64,000 nt of DNA, taken from the NCBI RefSeq assembly GCF_000208865.1, contig NC_018394.1:3909797-3973796 (forward strand), given 5' to 3'. Positions 24,383-37,712 of the stretch are shown here, in pieces (positions within the stretch are counted from its first letter, which is position 1; each line of letters starts with the position of its first letter). Both the position numbers and the translations under genes were made by a program. This stretch comes from Neospora caninum Liverpool (Eukaryota; Apicomplexa; Conoidasida; Eucoccidiorida; Sarcocystidae). A model generated the notes under the pieces. The model had not been told where the DNA came from. It saw only the letters and a program-made list of their open reading frames with translations, and did no database searches.

Positions 24383-27300
24383 ATGTGGATATGTCCGGTC
24401 AGAATATGCTCCTCAGCGTGTACGGCGAAACAATGTGTGTCGCTGGCAAGTCGTGCGCGCCGATCTTCTCTGGTGTTTTTTAAATGCAGCAATTCGGTAT
24501 CCGGTTTCTCATTGCACCTGGACACTTCACAGGGTGGAAACGTGCTCCAGCAAGTTACTCGATGCAGACAGGTCACGTCTGACCAGGGTACGAGAGGTTT
24601 CGGGGTATACGGAAACAGCGAGAAGTTGGGGAAATTGTTCGGGGTTTGCCCCGTTGTTACAGGCCGATGTGTTTGCTCCTGAGGGCTCCCACAGCGCTCG
24701 CGCGTATACCGCAAGGCGCGCCCGAGTGTGTCGGAGCTCCACGTCAGTAAATATGTTGATTTGCTGTTCTTTTTTCAATGGCATGTGATTTGTATGCATC
24801 CTCTTGAGTGGTGGGGAGTCTACTTCGCTATGGCCGTGGCGGTGTGGAGTCGTTGCCGCGTCTCAGGAGCAATCTGTGCCGACATGCTGTCTGCTCTCGC
24901 GTGGATTTCACGTGTAGAGGCGCACTCCGCTCGGCGAACTATTGTTTGTGGAAAAGCGTCAGTCTGGCCATCGTGCCTTATTTTTTTCTGGCCGGAATCC
25001 TAGGTGTGTATGTGCGATTCACGCCTAGGCAGTGGTGTTACTTTTGAGACGCACGTTTTCGGAGAACCGAAGTAGAACGAGTGGAAATGAAACTGACATG
25101 AGTTCGATGTGACCGTGGTGACGAACAAATGTGTACTTGGTACACAGTGTCCGCAAGGGGAATGTACAGTGGAGGTATCCCATCCCCATTTGGCGTTTCG
25201 TGGTTTCCGCGGTTCCCAACTGTCACGGACAAATGCTGGCATGCCCATTTTGACATACGATGTCTGCTTGATCTCTTGGGGGCGCGCGTGCCTCTGTGTG
25301 ATCTTTGTACGAGCACATGTGTATTTGCTCATATGTGCGTGTGCGCCGTGTTGTGTCGCTCGGTTTCTTTTCTACCACGTGGAACAAGGCACGATGTCAG
25401 AGTGCATTCGTCCATATCCCGTCTCTTCGCGTGTCTCGTTGTCAGCTGTCAGCGTCACCTGGCACTGTCCGACTCTGACGTCCAGCAGTCTTTGTAGGCG
25501 ATGCCAAAGCAGTGCCTCAGAGAACAGATCGTCTTCAAGCGGATCCCGTGTCTCTCCGTGTCGCAAGCTTTCTTAGCACATCTATCCTTAATCCACTGAA
25601 TGTGTGCAGCGGCTAGTGTGTGCTCCGGCTGGTCTATTGCTGCTGTCCTCTGGCATACATCTCGATGCAAATGTCGTTCGGGATTTTGTTGCGATTTAAA
25701 CCTAGCTTTGTCTTCCTTGTTCCCGAAACAATCGGGCACACTTCGTCTGGTGTTGAAAGAGTATGGATTCTCTATCTTCTCTCTCTCCTTAGACGATGTT
25801 TACACGGCTCCGTTTCGTTGTTCGCCGCTCTCCTCGCTTGAGTCCGTAGACAACATACGGCTCTCCAAAACCCAGTGTTGGATTGGTTCCGGCCGATCCG
25901 TTGTCTGAGGGGGGCGGCGCAAGGAAATCCTTGTGCAACTTGTGGCGTCCGTGGTTGATGGAGCGCATGACAGTGTCTGGTGATCAGAAACTGGATGTAC
26001 TTGTTGCACATAATGCGTGTGCTGGAATCGAGGAGCGGCCGGGAGACAAGGGGGGAAAACCGGAGTGGACGTGACCAGAAACAATGTGTTTCTTGTATCC
26101 CAAGGTCCACCCACTTGTCAGCATTCCTCGCGATTTCCAGTCCTCGATCAGATCCTGATCGGTATGGACACCGATGTACCGCATCCCGCATATCAAGTGT
26201 ATCGTGTTCGTCTGAGCTAGATCCTATGGCCAGGAACTTTTGCGCTTATTGCAGAGCTGTTGTACCCCATTCGACGATCGAAACAAAAAGACTCAAGAGC
26301 AGTAAAAATGTTGACGCAAATGATCTCCCATGAGAAACAAGGTACACCCTCTTCCTTTCAGGACAACGCCCCCAGTGTTCTGGGCTCATCCGGCAAGTGT
26401 GCTGGATGGGTTGTCCGTGCAGGCAGAGACTGGACACTTGGTCGCCTTTCGCAAGCTCCGTCGAACAAAAGCTGCTGAGCGAAGTTACCTTCGCGTATCA
26501 CGTAAACTTGGGTGTGATCGCGTTGTTTTTCTGAGTTACTAGTGTCTCACAATCACCACGCAATCGTAGCCAGATATAAGTTTTAGGACAGCAAAAGATA
26601 GAGACGGAGTCAGACACGAGTAAGATGAAAGAAGTGCTTGCAAAACCAAATGAAATATGAGCAAATGGGGATTGGGGGGTTAATTTTCGACGGTTTGGGG
26701 GCTTACATTCTCTGGGGTTCCTCCTTTCCGTGGGGGAAATCTAAAGTTATTGCGAGGCTTCGAGCACTGCGTGCCAGGCGGCAGGCATTGGAAAACAGGG
26801 AAGACTGGTCAGATAAACGAGAAAAACCCCTGGTAGTGACTTCGCAGAAAATACCGTATGTAGGAGGAACCACCGGAACTGTTCTGAACTAGCACTTTTG
26901 TGATGAGCCGCTCCCCCGGAGTCGACGGTCAGACCATGTTTTGTTGGTACCCAGGTGCGCGCCACTCTAGTTGAAGTGCGGCGTCGAAGTTGCTTCAAAA
27001 GAACAGTCACCCTCCAGCAGTCCAGCCGCGACGTGAGGTGCGTGGGCAAACTTCGTGGTTACAATATAATAGTTTTCCACATCTTCTACTCACATTTAAA
27101 TGGTTCTAGTCACCCCCGAGGTGGGTGGGCAAACTTCATATGGTGCCTCATGTCAGAGGAGACGCTGAAGAGGCGCGCACTCCCGTGGTTCACATGGTGG
27201 CAAGCAACACCAAAAGAATTCTCTAGTTGGTTGGCCAAGCAACCCCATTCCAGGAAAAGCATCCGCATTGACTGATCATATTGCCAGTCCTCCACGGTGA

Positions 27301-27759
27301 ACGACGCGGTACGCAAAGTTAATGGTACGTAATGATAATGGTGTTGGTCTCTCGACTACGGTGCAGTGATAAATCAACAGAGGACCGGGAGGGGGCCAGG
27401 AAAAAACGCACGACATAGGAAGTCATCCTCGAAGACATAGCTCAGTGAGGAATGCAGGATTCTGTTCGTAAATTGCGCCGACACTGAGTCTGGGCACCCT
27501 GTGCACCAGAACATTGGCTACAAATGTTGGTCTTGTAGTATTTGATAACGGGAAACAATCCACAAAAAAACAGAGCTGAAGCACTTTTTTATGCACGTGC
27601 TTTATGTTGACAATCTTATGTCAGGGTCAAAGGCCCACTTAAGCTCTGCGCAAGGGTGCCGTAGAGCGCAGGACAAGGCAGAACCACATGCTACCGTTCC
27701 GTGCTGACGTGTGTTCCGCTGGCGAGTCGAAAAGCATGAGAACGTATATAGGCCATCAG

Positions 27760-30700
27760 CTACCACACAAAGTAACCGTGAACTGGATGGAGTGACGGTA
27801 GCTGACCCCCTCCGGGTTTTGTCTCATTCAGGCAAATCTCGTAGAGGGTGCCCCCGAAGGGACAAGTCTGAATTGCCTTTGACAGAATCGTATTTTCTGG
27901 TCTGACATAGAACCGCTTCCGTGGACCGAAACCATGGCAAGTCGAACGGGCATGCGCAGGAACACCGCAGCACTCTGGAGGGCGTGAACCATCGCTCCAA
28001 AGGAGAATCGAACATGTCTCCGACAGCGTCGCTGCATGGACCTCGAAGTAGACGCCCTGCAGCGGTAAACATGGACAGTATGGTTGCCCAGGAAAGAAAA
28101 CAGTTCCGCCAAAGACAGGTACTGAGTGCACCCTCAGAAGTCTCAGGTCCACATGAACAACCTGTACATGCTCGTGATTGCACTCGGAACGGCGTCAGCA
28201 AGCCTCCGGGGGTGGCACGTGCTCGGCGAGAATGGATAACTACAGTGAAGCAGGCGTATACCAGTCGTAAACCTCACCTGCCTGCTGAGCATCTAGAGGC
28301 CAGCAGCCGACCGGACCCACAGTGGTTCGTCTAATGCGTACGATTGCGCATTTACCTATGGAGGACTGCAGAATCCTTTACCTGAAGGATCGAGTAACGC
28401 TCGGCATCTCCCACATTACGTTTTGCATCGCTCTCATCGTTCCATGTTGTTTTGGAGTTGCCGATGGGCTGGTTCGTCGATTCGCTGCTCAGTCGTGGAC
28501 GCTCTGCCGGGTACCCGCAGGGCGGCGTCTGGTGTCCTTCGGATGTCATTTCATTCTCGTTCACTTCAGCCTCCCAGACGCCCCACATGCACGTTACCAA
28601 CGTGAACACAAGAGGAGGAGCGATAGGGCAGACAATAGTAGCTTGGGCGCTGGATTCCTGCGTTCGTGAGGCTGAGCAGGCGGATGCCCCTAAGACACAT
28701 CCGCCGGCCTTTCGACATGAGTCTGCTGGAGAACCACCACACGAGGAAAGCGACCTTCCACCGATCAGGGAGATGCGGATGGTCTCAAAGAGACTGATGC
28801 CTGTGGCAGAAGAATCATTGACATTTGGTCCAAAGAGACTGCCCGTCGGGTGGATCGGAGTCAGCGCGAAGAGCCTCGCACTCATGTAGTAAAGAGGCGC
28901 CACCGTCCAGCCATATCTGGAAACAAGAAAATTCCGTAGAGTGAGACAAACTGGGCACGAGCTTGGGCTCCCAAAGACCGCACTCGAAAACATATGCCTC
29001 GAGGCGACTACGGCTTTCACCAGCAGCTGCACCACGCAGAGTCTCGCCGACCCCTACATGTGTCCTGTCCTGTGGTCTTCCTATCTACGGACCTTGGACG
29101 CAGGAGTCATAGAGAGGCAGCGACTGACGCGCGAAACACGTTCCTCTTTTGCTGTATCGCCAGAAGGTTCCTATGTTGCATTCTCGTTTGTCTCACGTAA
29201 AATCCAGTGGAGCGGCGTTTATTCTGTCTCCATCTCGCTGGCTGCTGCGACACTCCCAGGCCTTCTCGTCCAAATCCGTACATAGGAAAGTCGTCGGGAC
29301 TCTTTCCCAGTCTTTAGCACTTTCCATCTCCGAAGGATCGCACTGGCACCGGCTGCCCAGCCAGGCATTATATTGGTGTGCCTGGTCCCCGGCCGCCTGC
29401 AGGGGGCTGACGATGTCGGAAAAAGTTATGGTAGCACTGTAAGGTGTGGCCCCGCTGTCGTGGAGGCCGAAAACTGCGACCAGACGGCCGGCTGCACACG
29501 TGTTCACCACCTTATATCTGGAAAACGTAGAAAGAGTGCACACCTTATTACACCGTACACGCCTGGAGACGAACCGACATGCGGCGACCTTCCCTACAGC
29601 CGCTCGTGACTCCTGTGCTGATGTTGCAGAATCCAGGAGGCTGTCGCCTGCGTTTTTTCTTTATTTCTCAGCAGCAAAGAGAGGGTCCTATCAACAATCT
29701 GATGTTCCCCACGCACAGTGGCACCGTTCGACCGGTCACATAGTATTCTAGACACAACCCGCAGACTACACCAGTTCGTGATTCCCCTATCCGTCCTCAA
29801 AGTGGCTTTCCGGGCTATCGTACCCTCAGAACTCTGCCATATAATCTTCCTAATATTTCACCTGCCTCATCATCTGTGAAATTCTGCACACGTATCGTGG
29901 TCTGTCGGTGGAGAGGCAGGTTCAGTAGCCCCGGTCGTGCTCGCGGCGTGTCCACCCGGAAGGTCGGCGCCCCGTTGACTGCACGCGGTTCCGTTTGCAT
30001 CTACCTTCTGTTTCTGTTTCCTGTCGTCTGGCTCCACTTCTCTCTCGGTTACCGTTTGTTGAGAATTTCGGTTCGGCCGTGTCTACCTCGATGCTCCCAG
30101 TGTTCTTTTCCTGAAGTCAGGCTACTCAAAAATACTCTCGTTGTGTGTGTGCGTCTGTGTCGGGTATCCGGGACAGCTCCCCACCCGCCGCTGCAGTGGG
30201 CTACTTTCCTTATAGTCTAGCTTCGTCCGTGCTGAGCCTCTCCTCGGTGCTCCTTTCTGTCCAAAGTTTTGTTTCGAGTCGTTCCAGTGAGTTTTCCCTT
30301 TCGCTGGTTTGTCTCCTCCATCTACTCCGCTCGGCTTTTGTCCGTGCCTCTGTCCTCCATTCCAACGCCTCGAAGTTGTCTTACCCTTGTGGCGTTGTTA
30401 TGGGATTTAAGAAAACACTGTCCATCGTGGGACAGGGGGCTCCAGTGCACCTGCCCATCATTGGCAACGTGCACCCCGGAAGTCTCAGCTGGTGCAGGAG
30501 CTTACGCTGTACAGAACCAACGCAACAGCATTTCGGACACAAAAACACGCGTTCTGTTGGGTAGACATTTGAGGAAGTTGAACCTCTCTTTTGGCGTGGG
30601 CAAAAGTTCCATGTTGCAGAGACACCACTGACCCAAGAGAGATGTGGATATACAGAGGTAGCTGACACGATGAGCGTCTTGGGAAAAAGCACTCTACAAC

Positions 30701-33700
30701 AGAGGAAGTCAGACCTCTGTTGTCCGGTCATTCCACGGCCAACTGGAGTCGAATAACCCCATTCAGTTTTTTTATGGCTACTAACGACAATACGGAACTC
30801 ACATCGACTGCTGGTCTGCACACGTTTAGATCTATCTCCATGCTTATACATGGATTTATTAATACATGTGCGGTTCACGATGCACACCTGTGGCCGTAAG
30901 TAGATACAGTTGACCTCTCTGCCCACCCTTTCCCCTCGTTCTATGTTTCTTCGGAAACAGGCAAAGGAGAAGAATTGAGTGGAAAAGCGGAAAGAGATAA
31001 GCAGCGTCAGAGTGAAAGCGAGAAAGACACGCTGTGGCACCGTACCCAAGATTTCATTCCTCCATCGTTGGAGCTCTCTTTCAAATGTTCTGCAGAGTCA
31101 GAGATATAAACGGGCCCTCCTGAGATGATGCGGGCAACGGCGTGGATGCGACTGTGCCACGCAGAGATCCGGAACATGTCCCAGTCTGCAAGCGAAAAAA
31201 GAGGGACGACGAAGACCGCATGTTTTCTCCGGTGTCTAGTGGGCATTTTACCCATGCTCTCTAACGGGGCAATGTGCAACGAAATTCTAAAGTGAACACA
31301 ACGATGTTTAGAGACGGCCCGCAGAAAACGAAGCAAGACAACAGAGACTTTTTTCTCTTCCTCCTTTTCTTCTTCCGTTAGTTTTCCTCTGTTCGCTCGA
31401 TGGGTTGTCACCACGCCACTTTCTACGCCCACAGGCATCCCCAGAGGTTACTGGTGGGCTCAAAGAAGAGCAGCAAAAGGAATGTGTGTTGTGTCCGTTG
31501 GCTACGTGGATAGACAGAGCAGCGACGGAGAATGCGTTCGCCATGGTTTGCAGGTGTTTGTGTTCAATTAGAAGTCGCCTGAGCATCGGTTTCTGTGGAG
31601 CATTGTCTCACCAGCGTGCGAGCACTGCTGATCTGCTTCGTCACTGGTTTGCGAAAGGATTGCTCAGGAACGAACAGGAACGCGCAAACACAGGGCTGCA
31701 CGTCGAGGAACCCTGACGCGTTCTCAGCTTTCCTACCCGTGATGAAGAAGGGAGAAAGCCACAGACTATTGGTGGCGTTATGCCAAATGTGCTGTGCGAC
31801 AGCCTGTGCCGTTTCGGCGACCTGATCAAGGACAGTCGGAGCCCATAAACGAAGGGAAAATCGAAAAATACGGGCTTGTCTGTTCCTATGTCGACGGCGT
31901 GTATCATCGGGTTCCTCAGTGTCGCGTACCCTACGCATAAGGCTGCTGATTTCCTCTCATGCAAGTCTTCGTCTCTGTCGCCTCGAGTTTGTCTTACTCC
32001 GTGAAAAGCGTGGTCTTCGGAGGAACGCGTGATAAGCATCGATCCAGAAAGGTACACATTCGGGACGGTCACTCCCATACAATTCAAAATATTCTGCGTT
32101 GCCTGGACGCGTCTTCCGCTGCCGCCTTCCTCGCCCTCGTTGTTCCCCTCGGGTTCCGCCTCAGACGGTCCCGGCTCTGGTATTGCCTCAAAGCCGCCCT
32201 CACTTCTTTCACCAGCGAATCGGCACAGGTACCCATTTACCTCCCCGACGCTTGTTTCCCTGCATGCAGAGGAAGACGAAAGCATTTGCCGGCCTTTGGG
32301 TGTCTCCCCGTTTGTCTGTTGAAGCTCCGTTGCCTCCGTTTCCCCCTCGGTGTCTTGACGCAGATACAGCGCATTTGCCTGCTGCACCGCGAGTAGATAG
32401 CCACGAAGAGAGGAGACAGCGGTCGAGTCTAGCGTACCCTCCGACACAAGTGTGGCCAGGGCCTGGGCATCGATCTTTGCCCCATAGACCCCTGAAAAAG
32501 ACACGCGGGAACCGCATACGACAGACGAACTGCATGCAGAGATGCGAGCTCGACACAACGATTTCCCCTCTCCAGCTTGACTGCGGAAAACACAACATTC
32601 CCCAAGGGGCAAACGTGTGACCGCCGACCCTTTGACAACCAAACTGGTGCATATGCAGATGTGTGTAAATAGTTCGATTCCACAAGTACACAGACCCCCT
32701 GTGAATACGTGTATATTTTAAAGGTATTTGGAGCATAGATACGCAGAGTAGACGGCGGAACGAAGAAGCTGAGCAGGAGAACACCATTTCCGTATGCTTT
32801 CGTCTGTGGAGACACGTGTGCTTCCGCGGTTTCGTCTCTGTCTCCGCTTTCCCGGCCCACCTCCCTCCAGGTTCTCTGTCCGTCTCTACCCTTTCCGATC
32901 CGCTCTCGGCTGACTGTCCTCAGCGTCTCTTACCAAACCGTCCGATGTGGGTATAAAAGAGCGCGTAGAACGCCGCACTCGAGGAGACAGGGAGGATACT
33001 CATGTCCCGTTTCCAGTATACGAGCTGCGCGGTCGATTCATCGGCTTTCAGCCCTTTGGAGATGAAAGTGACACACACACGCACCGGGAAATAGGATAAC
33101 GGGTATCCACCGACAACCGCTGCTGATTAGGCCCACACACCACAGGTGCTCTCTGTACACGTACCCGCGATTTACAAACACCACAAAAACAACCTTCCCG
33201 TCCTGCACCTGAAGAACCGACAGACCCCTCCATATATATATATATATATATATATATTCATATATATACATGTATTTGCATGCAAAGACCTAGATTTGCA
33301 GGGGAAGCGGTGCATGAAGAGCAAATGTGTGTTATATCGGGAAAGGATCGGTTATATAGGCGAGTATGAAAGGAACTCTACCTCTGCACTTGTGTGCGTA
33401 TTTTGTCGGCACAGGATTCTCACCAGGAGGGAAGGTTGGTAGGACTCTCTCGCGCACGGCGAGGTTCAACCGAGCCGCGAAGGCCGGCTGGATCCCCCGC
33501 CATCCCCCCAGGAGGCAATGCCACAGCAGCACGCGCGGACTCGCCTCTCCTTCTTTGTGCCGTCCTGTCCGAATTCTTGTCTCTGCCTGGCCCTCTTCGC
33601 TGGCCTTCGTTTCGCCGGCCGGTTGATTCGGCGCCCTCTGAGAGCGTTGGCCAGCGTGGAGCGTCTCTTGTGGCTCTGTGCTTTTCCCCGTCTTCGCGGT

Positions 33701-36700
33701 GTTGTCGCCTCCTGCGCCCGCTCTCGCGTGAAGCAGAAAGGGCCGGTTGAGGATCGAATTTAGAGACCGGACAACTTCGCGCATTTGAAGGCCCTCTGCA
33801 GAGCCGTCGAAACTTTGAATCGCCTCGGAATTTCCCAAACTGGAAAGCGAGGAAAGCACACGAGAAGAGCCAATGGAGAGGAAAAAGGAAGACAGGGAGC
33901 AGCCACAAGCGAGAGAAGAGGCGCCACGAGCGCAAGACGGAAACGAGGGGAAAACAAGGAGACAGGCGGTCTGAGAGAAAGGAAACGGAAACGTCAAGGA
34001 GGCTCCAAAGCAAGACGAAACCCGGTCCAGACTGCGTGCAATCATCCGTAGTGTCCGCGTTGCGGCATCTCAACGCTCCTCCCTCCTAGGTGTCTTGCTA
34101 AGCGACGTCCTGTTCCAGCGTGGAGAGATGGACACTTCCGACTACCTCCGTTATGATTTACGTTCTGCACCCAGCTCCTCTCGTCTGGCTCTCAGACTCC
34201 GCTTATTTGCTTCACGCCATAGCGCTCAGACGTGCACGGACATGCCCAATCATGGTCAGAAAGGCTCTTCGCGACACTCAGCAGCGCAACCCGAGGCATG
34301 GTTGTTTCTCTTTGCCTTTTCCCCTTCGCTCTGTCTCCTCCACTTGGCCTATTCCCCCCTCTTCCCGATTCGATACAGCGTTCTCCGTCGCGTTTGTCGG
34401 ATTCCCTTTTTGCATTCCGTTTTTCGCCCGTTCTTCACGTTTTCTGTGCTCTGTTCGTATCCACTCGCCTCTCGAAAGGTGGGTACGGGCTGGCCTCTTG
34501 CCATCCGTCATCGATGACAACCCAGCCAGGGTGAACCATTTCGACTGTCTGAGAAAAAGCGGAAACAGCAAAACAGCAAAACGCACTTCACTCGGGAACC
34601 TGTACGAGCTCGCTACGACTCGGTGACAGAAAGGCGGAAGCTTCAGGTGCCTCGTATCACGTTGTTCCTAGACCTTCTCGCCTTCCCTAGGAACGCATAA
34701 AGCCCACGCGTCTCGGGCTGTCCAGGTGTCGAGGGAAAGACGAGACAGAATTTACCTCGAAAGTGGAGGAAAGGACGAGGGAACAAACTCGGAGAGAAGC
34801 GAAACGGGAGAGAACGCACCTCGAGTAGTGAATCCGCAGATAACCGGCGGCCATAGGCGTCCCAGGAGCACCAGCCGATCTGAGAGAGCAGAAGCGGATC
34901 GTGGGAGAAAGGCGAAGAAGATGAAACTGGAACAAGACCTGAGTGCCGTGCTTCGCCTCGGCGGTTGACTGATAACGCGTTTCGCCGTCCGACTCTTCGC
35001 TCGTCGGTGCTGTCTCTGGCGAGCTTCACTTCTCGAGGCAGGCACGTGCCGCCAAGGATGGCTGACGCAACGTGCCCGAAGAGCCGAAGAAGCTGAAAAC
35101 AAAACCGGCAGCAGCGGAAACTGTGGCAAACGCGCACTGCGTGCGCTGAGGTAGAGTCCCAGACACAGGCAAGAGAGCGAATGAAGAAGGCCGAGACGGA
35201 GTCGAGAGAACTCGAAACACACAAATCCAGAGACCACCTCGAAACGCCAGAAGCATGCCCCAACAGTGCTCCGAGTCTGTTCAAGCCTTGATATGGACAA
35301 ACAGACACGGCCCTTCAGGTTGGGCCACGCTGGACCTTTTGCTGTGTCACAAGCCACACACGCAGTGGATAGATTTTTGTCGCGAGACCGCCGACACTCA
35401 CGTGGGGAAGAGGAAGGTCGGAGTGGAGACAGAGAAGGACGCGCGCCCCGTCTCGCAAGGCCCTGCGCGAGTTTCCTGTCGTGATTTGAAGAACGAGATC
35501 TTCGCGAGGGAGCAGCACACGCAGGGGATTTCCGTTTCAGAAAAAACAACTCCAAACACATCTGTGGGTCTGTCGCGCGCCTCCCTCAGCAAGTGTCTGT
35601 CACATTATCGAGCCTAATCTTGAGCGACTGCCACATGTCGCTGTTCACTCTCGCACCGATTTGCCCGCTCTGCATCCAAATATGCGTGGAGTCAATATCC
35701 GTTTCCGCTTCTCCACAAGCCTACAGAAATTAACAGCCCACTGGAATGCCGCTGCATCGAGAGGTAAACGTGTACGGTACCCCAGACACGGTGAATGTCA
35801 CTTTTATAGCAGTTGAGATGAGCGTGTACATCCCACCCTCCCCGTGCAGCGATAAACATCGGGAGGTTTGTTGCAGGGAGATCTACGAGGTCCCTAGGCG
35901 TGCGGCGAACTGGACGCTGTGAACGGTCTTCGAATGCGAGGTCCACGTGAGTGAATGCGGTTTTTGAAAAAGCAAGCTGTTGAAACGGCACATCTCGGTG
36001 GATCAGTGTGTTCCGCTCTGTAGCACGAAATAAACAGGCGGTCTAGGCGACGTGTGTGTACGGCTGAGGTTCCCGCACCGCGCGCGCGAGTCTTAAAGAG
36101 CGCATGCAGAGAGGGAGTCGGCGCATTTCCAACTTTGAAGCACTAAACGAGGAAACGATGCGCAGGTCGCAAGACGTGCGACGGCCCCGCCAGGAGGCGA
36201 CGCGTTCACTCGCAATTTCTCACCGGCTTCTGACGTCTTGTCGGCCGTCGAGGGCCCCCGCAGGGACGCAGTGCTCTCTCCAGCTGCGTCAGCGAGAGGA
36301 GCGAGGAGAAGCCACCCTGGAGATCCGACACACGACAGAGGATAGCGAGAAGAGAGAGAAGAAGAGACAGAAGACGAGAGAGAAGAAGAGACAGAAGAGG
36401 AGAGAGAAGAGAGAGAAGGGACAGGAGCCTCCTGGGGAGCAGAGGGCCCAGACGACTCAGAGATCAGCGCAGATGGCAGGAAAGGATCTGACAGAGGCGG
36501 CGAGGACGAGGCCAACGCGGGTGTTTGAGGCGAGCGAACCTGCGCAAGAAGAAAGACCGTTTGCCCCAGAATTTTGTCGATAGAAGGAGGAAGATACGGT
36601 GCCGTCCAGAAGATCTTCCAGCTGTGTAAACAGAGGATCTTTTCGAAGGAGACACGTGTTCCAAGGCTGTTGGATGCGAACAAGGAGGAGCGCGACGACA

Positions 36701-37712
36701 ACTGCGGCGGTTCGTCGTCTCCCAAACGTGCGTCCGTTCTCGTGTCTCCTCGTGTTCCTCCTTCGGCTTCTGGGCGTCTCAGGCCGTTCTCCCGTGCATT
36801 CCAGCTCTGCTTCTCGGCTTCATCTTCAGTTTCCTGTTCTTCGCAAATCCATTCCACGCAGTCAGCGATGGCCTCGGCAACTCCGCGCTCCCTTGACGTA
36901 CCCGCAGCGCTGCGCACCCATCGACGGCGGGAGTGGCAGGAAGTGATCGGAGACGTTCCTCGAGGATATGAAGAAGACAAATAATGAGACTGAGGTGCGG
37001 AAGAAATGGAAGAAGAGGAGGACGAGGAAGAAGAAGATGAAGAGGATGAAGAAGAGGAAGAGGTTGAAGGAGAAGAAGAAGAGGAAGAAGAAGGGGAAGA
37101 CGAAAAGGACGAAGGTGGACGAGGAGGAGAAGTCAAGGCGTGCTGTGTGGTTTCGAGGGAGTTGCGGTACCGCCTTTTTGTCAGACGCCAGAGAATCCGA
37201 AAGGGCATCTCTAGAGTCCAGGGGATGTTGCTGTCTCCTGCGTTTCGTTCACACTTTCGATGTCGGCTCACATCGCGCTGCTGAGGCGTCTCCTGTGCAA
37301 CGGGCGCTGGTGTCGAGTTCGACATGGTCGTTTCCGTCGGGCGATGTCCATGGCTGGTGCCTTCTGAGAAAGAAGAAAAATCCAGAGAGAAAAGAGAGAG
37401 GATAGTCGAAGTTCCCGCATACTCCTCAGGCTTTGGAGACAGGCGGCACGCTTCTTCCGTCGTGGAAGAGGAGCGAAACGCGAACGGTCTTCCGACTTTA
37501 GCTGTGTGGACACAGCAGACCTTGCTTCCACGACAGACAGGAGAAATTGAGAGAAAGAGACCAGGGAAAGAAGAGGACGAAGAGGAAGACGGAGCAGAAA
37601 CAGGAAGGGGAGGAAGGGAACTGGGGCATGCAGAGGAGACAGACTCCATGGTGGCTTCAGCGTGTCCAGAAGGGAGGAGTGGGAGAGCGTCGATGCAACC
37701 GGCATTTGCCAT
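27760..37712 (-). CDS. GH36 raffinose synthase / seed-imbibition (SIP1)-like protein
   Basis: Fourteen exons on the minus strand: 37712-36224, 35909-35830, 35092-35030, 34879-34820, 34548-34487, 33839-33424, 33053-32934, 32491-31998, 31821-31737, 31185-31046, 30506-30385, 29517-29197, 28916-28382 and 28056-27760. All junction phases agree, giving 1,427 residues. Motifs run in family order: LHSWKIFWTAPYL and GWLLLAPLADA (N-terminal domain), IGWCSWDAYG (545-554), VVIDDGWQ (574-581), GAKIDAQAL with the predicted nucleophile Asp771, RSSEDH with the predicted acid/base Asp923, DWDMF (957-961), GGPVYISDSAEH, LRLPGC and the C-terminal GWTVAPL. Plant enzymes transfer galactose between sugars or hydrolyse alpha-galactosides; the substrate here is unknown. 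It is about twice the usual length because of a Ser-rich N-terminus with a poly-Ser tract and inserts around 785-895 and 1200-1320. There is no obvious signal peptide. The open frame extends upstream of the first ATG to 37814 but starts with TTG. The last splice (28382 to 28056) is the least certain; read-through would stop at 28352. Confidence 0.88.
33232..33257. repeat. (TA)n microsatellite in GH36 gene intron
   Basis: An alternating A/T run within the intron between the 33839-33424 and 33053-32934 exons. Confidence 0.93.
36998..37127. repeat. Purine-rich GAA/GGA tract encoding poly-Ser in the GH36 gene
   Basis: On the plus strand this is an almost pure run of GAA, GAG and AGG triplets. 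On the coding (minus) strand it reads as a Ser-rich stretch ending in about 20 consecutive Ser, close to residues 195-240 of the GH36 protein. It separates the N-terminal leader from the conserved fold and is likely to vary in length between strains. Confidence 0.85.

Larger units (their letters stand above)
22484..27759. other. Convergent spacer between the kinase and the GH36 gene
   Basis: About 5.3 kb where two 3' ends face each other. Apart from one unassigned frame (23435-24382) and a 26-bp repeat array inside it, I see only short random-looking frames, no family motifs and no exon chain. Confidence 0.45.

Noticed and set aside
36094..36223. Read-through of GH36 exon 1 to its stop at 36094
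   Set aside because: A strong GTGAGA donor at 36223 joined to the 35909-35830 exon gives the expected N-terminal-domain strand and correct phase, whereas read-through would end the protein before the catalytic domain.
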